A DNA stretch of 64,000 nt from a virus. The DNA lies in IMG/VR virus record IMGVR_UViG_3300021185_001730, positions 1-64,000 of that record; one strand, written 5' to 3'. Shown here in pieces: positions 54,611-61,499 of this stretch; within the stretch, counting starts at the first letter, position 1; each line of letters opens with the position of its first letter. The position numbers were made by a program, and so were the translations under genes. Under the pieces are notes generated by a model. It searched no databases. It saw only the letters and a program-made list of their open reading frames with translations, and was not told the DNA's origin.

Positions 54611-54843
54611 AGAAAAATAAAAAAGGTGGAGGCCTAAAAGCTCAAAAAATGACAAGACAAAAAGCCAAACTACTTTGTAAAATGGCTGAGGGTGGTGAAG
54701 CAGCAATGGATAATATTATGATGAGCTCTATGGAGCAAAAGATGACTAAAGGTGGAGATGCTAAAAGAGTTGCATCTTCTGCTGATGGCACATCAAAAAT
54801 GCAGTCATATAAATTAGGTGGTTGGACCCACTCAGGAAAATAA
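54607..54843 (+). CDS. Small Lys/Gly/Met-rich protein
   Basis: 78 residues, overlapping the previous gene by four bases. Composition is Lys, Met and Gly with double-Gly junctions (KKGGGL, AEGGEA, TKGGDA, KLGGWT) like those in the giant cargo proteins and in the 85-residue protein at 56512. This suggests a shared packaging or processing signal, or a DNA-condensing virion component. No domain recognised. Three bases separate it from the next fibre gene. Confidence 0.6.
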   Translation: MKKNKKGGGLKAQKMTRQKAKLLCKMAEGGEAAMDNIMMSSMEQKMTKGGDAKRVASSADGTSKMQSYKLGGWTHSGK

Positions 54844-54846
54844 GAT

Positions 54847-56031
54847 ATGAATATATTAACTGACATACTAAGTTTAATACAAAGAGGGAAGTTTACTAAC
54901 GTTGCAGGAAAAGATGACGTTGTTGTATTAGGTATGTGGAATGAGAAACCTGAAATGACAGGTGTTGCTTCTCCTATACCATATAAGTCAGTTAAGCTGA
55001 TTAAAGTCAAAGACCTTGCTTCATCTGAAAACTGCGTTAATGAGAACATCATTAAGGTAAGTGACTCTGTTGGTGTATTTAAAAAAGAAGATATAGATCC
55101 AGCAACTGGAAAGTGTACAAGCTTTTTTAGGGGTCTATATTCAATGAGCCCAAACCTTTCTATAAAACTATCAGCAGATGATGATTATATTGAGTTTGAT
55201 TCAGAAGGAGAACCAAACTTAGCAGCTAATGTTGGTAGTGGTAAAAAAGTATGGAAAGATAAAGTTGGTGAGACACTTAACTTCAGAACATTAGTTGAGG
55301 GTAATGGGATTACTATTGGTGAATCAACAAATGAGATCACTATAAATGCTACAGATAATAACACAACATATACTTATACTAGTTCTCAATCAGGTGTTAA
55401 TGTAGACTTAAAACTAACCGGTTCTGATGGATCATTAGGTAATGTAAAATTAGTTGCAGGTAATAATATAGTTTTATCTGACTCAGGATCAAATGAGGTA
55501 ACAATTGATGCAGCTGGTGGTGGCGGTGGTGGTATGACTAGCTTCAATGTATATGATGAGAATCCAGGTGGTGCAGGACCAGGCTTTACTGTAAATGATG
55601 CAGATAATGTTTTATTTTGGGGACGTAATGGAGTAGGAACAGTAACTGGTGTTCCTTTAGGTTCAACAGCTAATCCTAAGTCAGTAGCAATAGCATTAGA
55701 TCATTATTATGAATCATATGTAGGTATATTAAGCCAAGTTGGCACGGGTGTTCCAACGGAAGAAGTAAAGTATAATGATTTATCTCCAGCAAACTCATTA
55801 ACTTGGACCAGATTATCAGCAGGACAGTATAGAGGAACATGGGCTACACCAATTGACTCAACTAAAGCTACTTTTGAAATATCACAAACTTTTAAAGCAG
55901 GTCCATCATTTGCTAATATAGTAAGTGTAGGCAATAACTGGATTAATGTTATATGTGGTGAGCCTTCAACAAGTGTACTTGAAGATGATAGATTGGGTGG
56001 TACAATGTTAAAAGTTAGAATTTACCCATAA
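54847..56031 (+). CDS. Short tail fibre / receptor-binding protein
   Basis: 394 residues. The N-terminus (MNILTDILSLIQRGKF) belongs to a docking-type peptide shared with two other fibre genes here (57454 and 61500). Residues about 140-220 are fibre repeats, including TDNNTTYT, LTGSDG and a VAGNNIVLSDSGS unit found also in the 1341-residue fibre. After a poly-Gly hinge (GGGGGG near 227) a globular C-terminal domain of about 165 residues (YDENPGGAGPGF ... LKVRIYP) would form the receptor-contacting head. No S74 domain is present. Confidence 0.65.
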   Translation: MNILTDILSLIQRGKFTNVAGKDDVVVLGMWNEKPEMTGVASPIPYKSVKLIKVKDLASSENCVNENIIKVSDSVGVFKKEDIDPATGKCTSFFRGLYSMSPNLSIKLSADDDYIEFDSEGEPNLAANVGSGKKVWKDKVGETLNFRTLVEGNGITIGESTNEITINATDNNTTYTYTSSQSGVNVDLKLTGSDGSLGNVKLVAGNNIVLSDSGSNEVTIDAAGGGGGGMTSFNVYDENPGGAGPGFTVNDADNVLFWGRNGVGTVTGVPLGSTANPKSVAIALDHYYESYVGILSQVGTGVPTEEVKYNDLSPANSLTWTRLSAGQYRGTWATPIDSTKATFEISQTFKAGPSFANIVSVGNNWINVICGEPSTSVLEDDRLGGTMLKVRIYP

Positions 56032-56041
56032 AATAAATATA

Positions 56042-56506
56042 ATGAGTGATAAAAAACCCAGAAAGAAGTTTAGAGATACCAAGGTAGGAAAGTTCCTTGT
56101 TGGTAATGGTTCTGCTATTGTAGATACAGTAGGAGATTTATTACCAGACTCTGGTGTTCTTGGTATAGTAAAGAATCTTATAGATAAAGATCCTGCTATG
56201 CCACCAGAAGACAAAGAGAAAGCTTTAAAACTTTTAGAATTAGATCAGATAGAACTTCAAGAAGTTAGTAAAAGATGGGAGTCAGACATGAAATCAGATT
56301 CATGGCTCTCTAAAAATACAAGACCTATGACATTAATTTATTTAACTGTTATTACGTCCTTGTACATTATTCTTGACTCATTAGATATAGCATTTGATAT
56401 AGATGATAGTTGGGTAGAATTATTAAAGACCTTGTTAGTTACAATTTATGTAGCTTATTTTGGGTCACGTGGATTTGAAAAATATACAACAATTAATAAA
56501 AAATAA
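56042..56506 (+). CDS. Holin of the 3TM/gene-transfer-agent type
   Basis: 154 residues. The N-terminal 50 are basic and amphipathic, then an acidic helix leads to RWESDMKSDSWLSKNTRP (residues 78-95), the hallmark of the 3TM holin family. Two strong membrane helices follow (about 96-114 and 124-140), ending AYFGSRGFEKY. It probably permeabilises the inner membrane for lysis or acts as an alternate or antagonist holin, because an unrelated holin is at 50554. It lies within the fibre block, 10 bases after the previous gene and 5 before the next. Confidence 0.8.
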   Translation: MSDKKPRKKFRDTKVGKFLVGNGSAIVDTVGDLLPDSGVLGIVKNLIDKDPAMPPEDKEKALKLLELDQIELQEVSKRWESDMKSDSWLSKNTRPMTLIYLTVITSLYIILDSLDIAFDIDDSWVELLKTLLVTIYVAYFGSRGFEKYTTINKK

Positions 56507-56511
56507 AAATT

Positions 56512-56769
56512 ATGCAAAATAATATGAAAAATTCCTACAAGGTAGGAGGAGCTAGAAAGAAAAAAGACTCTTATGGAGATGGTGGTATGGATTATTCATA
56601 CCAAAATATGTTTGCTAAAATGGGTGGTGCTATGGGAACTACAGACGTAATGGATGTAATCCAAGGTTCTAGTGAAATGCAAATGAGAAGAGGTGGCTCA
56701 GTAAAGAAAAAGAAAGGTACCAAAAAAGGTATGGTTAGAAAAACTGCACGTAGAGCATATAAAAAATAA
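56512..56769 (+). CDS. Small Lys/Gly/Met-rich protein
   Basis: 85 residues. N-terminal KVGGARKKKD, a middle Gly/Met/Tyr-rich part (DYSYQNMFAKMGGAMG) and a C-terminal arginine/lysine tail (GGSVKKKKGTKKG, then TARRAYKK). Its double-Gly plus Met/Lys style is shared with the 78-residue protein at 54607. The basic tail would bind DNA or RNA. No known family seen; plausibly a minor virion component. Confidence 0.6.
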   Translation: MQNNMKNSYKVGGARKKKDSYGDGGMDYSYQNMFAKMGGAMGTTDVMDVIQGSSEMQMRRGGSVKKKKGTKKGMVRKTARRAYKK

Positions 56770-56772
56770 AAT

Positions 56773-56859
56773 ATGAATAATAATAGACAACAATGTGCAT
56801 GTGGAAATACACAAAGTGCTGATGGTACTTGTGATGGATCTCACTTGCTTAAAAAATAA
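56773..56859 (+). CDS. 28-residue CDGSH-like iron-sulphur microprotein
   Basis: Nearly the whole peptide is the motif CACGNTQSADGTCDGSH (Cys8, Cys10, Cys20, His24). CDGSH proteins hold a 2Fe-2S cluster with three Cys and one His, pattern C-x-C-x2-S/T-x3-P-x-C-D-G-S-H. Here all four ligands are kept but the loop is one residue longer and the usual Pro is absent. It starts 3 bases after the previous stop and ends 5 bases before the next gene, in a tight operon with an A-rich leader. It would act as a dimer, as CDGSH domains do, or bind zinc instead. The role in a phage is unknown. Confidence 0.6.
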   Translation: MNNNRQQCACGNTQSADGTCDGSHLLKK

Positions 56860-56864
56860 TAATC

Positions 56865-57092
56865 ATGGCTAAAAAAATATCATTCCCAATGGGAGACGGA
56901 AAGGTAGAGAATGGGTATTTTGACCCAACTTCTATACCAGCAAAAATTCAAGCAAAAAAGAATGCAACTGCTACTGCAACTAGAATGAGACTAGCTGCAC
57001 AAGGAGTTGAGATTAAACGTATGTCTACTAGAGCATCTGAACCAGTTCAATCAGAAGCTTTTAAAAATGGATATAGAAACGGTAAAAAATAA
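56865..57092 (+). CDS. Small basic unknown protein
   Basis: 75 residues. N-terminal FPMGDGKVENGYFDP looks folded and the middle is an Ala/Thr/Lys helix (KIQAKKNATATATRMRLAA), followed by a short basic tail ending NGYRNGKK. No family recognised. Its position between the CDGSH-like gene and the small beta protein suggests a minor virion or assembly role. The helix could bind nucleic acid or coil with a partner. Confidence 0.55.
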   Translation: MAKKISFPMGDGKVENGYFDPTSIPAKIQAKKNATATATRMRLAAQGVEIKRMSTRASEPVQSEAFKNGYRNGKK

Positions 57093-57098
57093 ATTACT

Positions 57099-57443
57099 AT
57101 GGCAACATTAACAGCACAACAAATAACTCAAGCGGGTATAGTACCTGTAACAGTAACTCCTGAACCAGCAGGTGATAAACTTGCAAATACAGGAAAGCAA
57201 TTTTTTCATATTGAAAATGCCAGTGGTTCATCAGTAACAGCTACAGTTGTTCCTGTAGTTACTACTGTTGTAGATCCTTTGTTAGGAGTACTTACAAAAG
57301 AAGATGCTGTTTTAACATTAGCTGCTAATCAAGAAGGGTTCTTAGGACCTTTTGAAGTTGATGCTTTTAATGATGTTGATGGTAATATAACAATAACATG
57401 TTCAGGAACGGCTAGTATTAAACTATCTGCACTGTACTTATAA
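57099..57443 (+). CDS. Small beta-sandwich virion protein, possibly decoration-like
   Basis: 114 residues with no membrane segment. The order MATLTAQQITQAG, a strand (KQFFHIENASGSSVTATVVPVV), a Pro/Gly-bounded strand (GFLGPFEVDAFND) and a closing strand (GNITITCSGTASIKLSAL) matches a recurrent small phage structural protein with an immunoglobulin-like or decoration-protein layout. It probably coats head or fibre. The name is by resemblance of layout only; homology search would decide. Confidence 0.5.
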   Translation: MATLTAQQITQAGIVPVTVTPEPAGDKLANTGKQFFHIENASGSSVTATVVPVVTTVVDPLLGVLTKEDAVLTLAANQEGFLGPFEVDAFNDVDGNITITCSGTASIKLSALYL

Positions 57444-57453
57444 ATAAAAAACA

Positions 57454-60400
57454 ATGGGCTCATTATTACAAGATGTAATTGGATTATTTTCCAAGAAAAA
57501 ATATGCACCAAAACCATATGATGTAAATACAGATGGTAAGGAAGATTACTTAGTTTTATCTACTAAACAAGATAGTTCTTTAAATGTTATGGCATATCTG
57601 CCTAAACTAGATCAAGAATTGATTTCAATATTTGATCTTGCTTCTGCTATCAATGGTGCAGGAAATACCACTTATGATTTTGCAAATGTGGATCTAGCTG
57701 GTAAAACTAATCTTAACCTGACTGGTTCAGATGGTACTGTAGATACAGTAAGTCTTGTTGGAAAAACAGGAATAACCGTTGTAAGTAATGGATCTGATGT
57801 AGAACTTAGTGTTACATCAGGAACTTGGGTAGAATGTACTGGATCTAATACAGCCAATGTTATCCCAATGTGGGATGGTGGTACTTGTTCTCTTGGTGAG
57901 AGTGAGCTTGTTTATGATGGTGCTAATCAATATGAATTAATCAACAATAAGAAATTTAAAGTTGCTTGGTTAAGTATGGCAGCAAACCCAGCTGTCATAG
58001 ACACATCTAATGGTACAGGGTCTGTTGGTCAGGTTCTTACAGTAGGTGCTGGTAATACCTTAGAGTGGACTACAAATGGTACCGGGTCAATGTCTTCATG
58101 GAACTTAACTGCTGACAATGCTGCATCATCTGTAGTGTCAGATAATAATACAGTAGATATAGCAGGAGGTGCTAAAATAAGCACAGTAAATATTGCAAAT
58201 ACAGTAACAGTTAATCACGATAATACAACTAGAACAGATACTACTTCTTCTGTAACTCCTGGACCTGGTGTCCAGTTTTCTGTTATAGATACTATAGTGT
58301 CAGATGCAACAGGTCACATTACAGATGTTAATACTAAGAATGTAACAATGCCTACTATAACAGGCGTTACTAGTGTTGGTACTGATACTCCTGATACAAT
58401 ATCTATTGGAGGAACAGCACAAGATCCAACTGTAAACACTATTACAGGAGCAGTTGGTGATAATAATACTTGGTTAGTAACAGGAGACGATGTATATGAA
58501 TATATAACTAATCTTGGTCTTGTAGAAAGTGTGACTGGTGGTGTTGGTATCAACTTAACTGGAACAGCGGCAGATCCAATAGTCAATATAGACTATGCGG
58601 GTGTAGATAATGCAATTATAGTTGCACCTACAGAAGTAATTACAGATAATGATTACTTATGGTTTAGTGATGCATCAGATAATAATATAAAGAAAGTTAA
58701 GGTTTCTGATCTACCTGATAATGCTTCTGGTGTTCAACAAATTATAGCAGGAACAAACATAAGCATTACTCCAATAAATGGACAAGGAATAGTTACAGTT
58801 AATTCAACTGATCAATTTACAGGAACAGTTACATCAGTAGATACATCTAATGGTGTATTTGTAGATGTATCAGGTGGGGTAATAACTTCAGCAGGAACCA
58901 TCACAGCAGAGTTATCTGCAACAGGAACTCCTGACTCTAGTAAATATTTAAGAGGTGATAATACTTGGGCAACTATCCCGGCAGATAATGACACAACATA
59001 TACTTTATCTTCTGTACAAAATTTATCTGATATAGATCTTACATTAAATGGTTCAGATGGTACATCAGATGTAGTATCAGTAATAGCGGGTACTGGTATA
59101 ACATTAACAAATACTGGAAGTGATTTTAGAATTGATGGTAACATAGGAACAGTAACAAGTGTTTCATCTACAACAGCAGGAGATGCTTTAGATGTGTTAG
59201 TTGCAAACCCAACAAGTACTCCTGCTCTAGATTTTACATGGGCAGGTGATGCTACACAATATGTAGACGGTGCAGGTAATTTAGCTTTATTAACCTCAAT
59301 ACCAACCAACCTAATATTAACTACAACAGGAACTAGTGGTGCTGCTACTTTAGTTGGTAATACTTTAAATGTTCCTCAATATGCTTCAGGAGCAGTTACT
59401 ATACTAGATAATGGTACATCATTAACAGCTGCAGTTCAATCAATTGATTTTGTAGGAGCAGGTGTAACATTAACAGAACCAACTCCAGATAATATAGTAG
59501 TTACAATACCTGATACAATTTATACAAATGACCCTGGTATTACAGTTGATAATACAACTAATAAGATAGGACTAGATTACTCAGGAACAGATAACTATAT
59601 ATACTTAACTAGCCTTAAAGCCCCAGATGCAACATCATTAATAAACTGGTCAGAAGCATCAGGTGCTACACCTATGGTATTTAATGCTTCAATTAGTGAT
59701 ATTGTTAATATTGGTTCAGCCGGTTGGGATTTACAAGGTGATATAGGAGCAGCTAAAAATATAGGTAATGGTGATATAGCTCTTATACAAGGTGGTGTTG
59801 CTCTTACTTCTTCAACATCTGGTACTAATGTTTTAACATTAGACTTAGATAATACAGCAGTAACTGCAGGAGCCTATACTAATGCAGATATAACTGTAGA
59901 TGCACAAGGTAGAATAACAGCAGCAGCAAATGGCACCGGAGGAGGTGGATCAATGTCAAGCTTCTTTATAACAGATGGTGTTACAACTGAAGAAGTTGAA
60001 GATGCTAATACTATAACTTTCTCTGCAGCAACAGGTTCAGCTGGAGGAGGTTTAACAATTGATGTAACTGGAACGGACACTGTTACTATAGGTGTTGATA
60101 CAGTAGGTGCTGACAATCTAATTATGGCTAGACCTACTCTTGCGGGTATTGCTAGTTTAGATTACTTTATGTTTAGTGATACTAACGGGGGTGATCAACT
60201 TTATAAGCAACAGTTTTATTTAATGCCAGGATACTATGCAGGTTTCTGGACAAGAGGAGATAATTTAAATACAGGTAGTGGTCTTGCTTCCCCAACAGAT
60301 TTTGAATTAAATATTGAAGGAGGAACAGGTATTACAACTAATGCTACTACTGCTGGCTCAACTCCAGTTATTAATACAGTAGCTATAGACTTAGATAATA

Positions 60401-61479
60401 CTGGTGTAACAGCCGGGTCTTATACCAATGCAGACATTACAGTAAATGCTCAAGGGCAAATTACTGTAGCATCTAACGGAACTGGAGGAGGTGGTATGAC
60501 ATCATGGACAGTACAGGCTGATGGTGGTACAGATCAGGTTATAACAAATGGAGATAAGTTAAACTTAATAGGAACAGCTCCTATTAGCACGTTTGCACAA
60601 GCTACAGATGAGGTAGTATTTACACATGATACATCAGGTGTTACAGCAGGAAGTTATACTAATGCTAATATTACTATAGATAATATGGGGCATATTACTG
60701 CTGCTGCTAACGGTACTGGAGGTGGAGTTACTGCTGTAAACTTTAATTTAGGAACAAGTACAGGTGCTCCTTTAAGTGGGATCATTAATGGTCAAGCTCT
60801 AAACTTAACATCAAATGTATTTACTGGAGGGACTAATGTAGGACATGTACCATCATATGGTTCTGATCCTGGTAGCCAAAAGTTTTATTTAGATGCAACA
60901 GGTCAATGGTCTGAGCCGGGTAGTACATCTATTATTGCAGGTTGTGGTATTAATAAAAATGGTAGTACAGTAAGTGTAGAATATGGACCTTTAGCAACAA
61001 ACGTAATTAACTGTGCTGCAAATGGTATTAAAGAAAATGTAGATCTTGAAAAAGATACAATAATATATAATGATGTAGACTCAGGAGGTTTAGGAATTGA
61101 TGAGGTAAAAGAATTAGTAATTGCTGATTTACTAGATAGAATGGTATCTAGAAGTACTTTTGCTCAGGCTGCAGCATGGTGTTCTTTTGATACAGGTGGA
61201 AGCATATTTACAAATTCAGGTAGATCAGGAATAGGTACATTATCAGTAACTAGTAATGGTACAGCATCATCTACTTTAAGTTGGACAACTCCATTATCAG
61301 GAACAAATTATTTAGTATGTTTAACAACTGAAAGTTCAACCACAGCTTTTCATACATATGTTAGACTAAAGACTACAACCAGTTGTATAATTGGTACAAA
61401 TAATATTACTAATCCAAATATACCGGCAGCTACTTTAGTTAACGTTGTAATTTATGATGTTGGATTAAATACTATATAA
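57454..61479 (+). CDS. Large repetitive tail fibre
   Basis: 1341 residues. The N-terminal docking-type peptide (LLQDVIGLFSKKKYAP) resembles those at 54847 and 61500. The shaft is Gly/Thr/Asn/Asp-rich with at least three kinds of repeat: VTAGxYTNADITVDAQGRITAAANGTGGG units (three copies, about 59841-60728); DYxGxDN modules of about 48 residues, also seen in the fibre at 3-3431; and TDNNTTYT ... NGSDG modules shared with the 394-residue fibre. The last 150 residues (CGINKNGSTVSVEYG to the stop) are less repetitive and probably the receptor head. There is no S74 domain at the end, unlike the first fibre gene. Confidence 0.75.
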   Translation: MGSLLQDVIGLFSKKKYAPKPYDVNTDGKEDYLVLSTKQDSSLNVMAYLPKLDQELISIFDLASAINGAGNTTYDFANVDLAGKTNLNLTGSDGTVDTVSLVGKTGITVVSNGSDVELSVTSGTWVECTGSNTANVIPMWDGGTCSLGESELVYDGANQYELINNKKFKVAWLSMAANPAVIDTSNGTGSVGQVLTVGAGNTLEWTTNGTGSMSSWNLTADNAASSVVSDNNTVDIAGGAKISTVNIANTVTVNHDNTTRTDTTSSVTPGPGVQFSVIDTIVSDATGHITDVNTKNVTMPTITGVTSVGTDTPDTISIGGTAQDPTVNTITGAVGDNNTWLVTGDDVYEYITNLGLVESVTGGVGINLTGTAADPIVNIDYAGVDNAIIVAPTEVITDNDYLWFSDASDNNIKKVKVSDLPDNASGVQQIIAGTNISITPINGQGIVTVNSTDQFTGTVTSVDTSNGVFVDVSGGVITSAGTITAELSATGTPDSSKYLRGDNTWATIPADNDTTYTLSSVQNLSDIDLTLNGSDGTSDVVSVIAGTGITLTNTGSDFRIDGNIGTVTSVSSTTAGDALDVLVANPTSTPALDFTWAGDATQYVDGAGNLALLTSIPTNLILTTTGTSGAATLVGNTLNVPQYASGAVTILDNGTSLTAAVQSIDFVGAGVTLTEPTPDNIVVTIPDTIYTNDPGITVDNTTNKIGLDYSGTDNYIYLTSLKAPDATSLINWSEASGATPMVFNASISDIVNIGSAGWDLQGDIGAAKNIGNGDIALIQGGVALTSSTSGTNVLTLDLDNTAVTAGAYTNADITVDAQGRITAAANGTGGGGSMSSFFITDGVTTEEVEDANTITFSAATGSAGGGLTIDVTGTDTVTIGVDTVGADNLIMARPTLAGIASLDYFMFSDTNGGDQLYKQQFYLMPGYYAGFWTRGDNLNTGSGLASPTDFELNIEGGTGITTNATTAGSTPVINTVAIDLDNTGVTAGSYTNADITVNAQGQITVASNGTGGGGMTSWTVQADGGTDQVITNGDKLNLIGTAPISTFAQATDEVVFTHDTSGVTAGSYTNANITIDNMGHITAAANGTGGGVTAVNFNLGTSTGAPLSGIINGQALNLTSNVFTGGTNVGHVPSYGSDPGSQKFYLDATGQWSEPGSTSIIAGCGINKNGSTVSVEYGPLATNVINCAANGIKENVDLEKDTIIYNDVDSGGLGIDEVKELVIADLLDRMVSRSTFAQAAAWCSFDTGGSIFTNSGRSGIGTLSVTSNGTASSTLSWTTPLSGTNYLVCLTTESSTTAFHTYVRLKTTTSCIIGTNNITNPNIPAATLVNVVIYDVGLNTI
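59841..60728 (+). repeat. Three diverged copies of a fibre shaft repeat
   Basis: Copies around 59841-59950, 60381-60500 and 60618-60728 encode TAGxYTNAxITxxxxGxIT plus a Gly-rich hinge. They are related in protein but use different codons, so DNA identity is lower than protein identity. Confidence 0.7.
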
Positions 61480-61499
61480 TAAAACTAAAATAAAAAGAA

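Noticed and set aside
57454-60760. Fibre repeats read as a CRISPR array or DNA satellite
   Set aside because: Repeats are in frame, conserved at protein level but diverged in codons, and have no regular spacer and repeat lengths.
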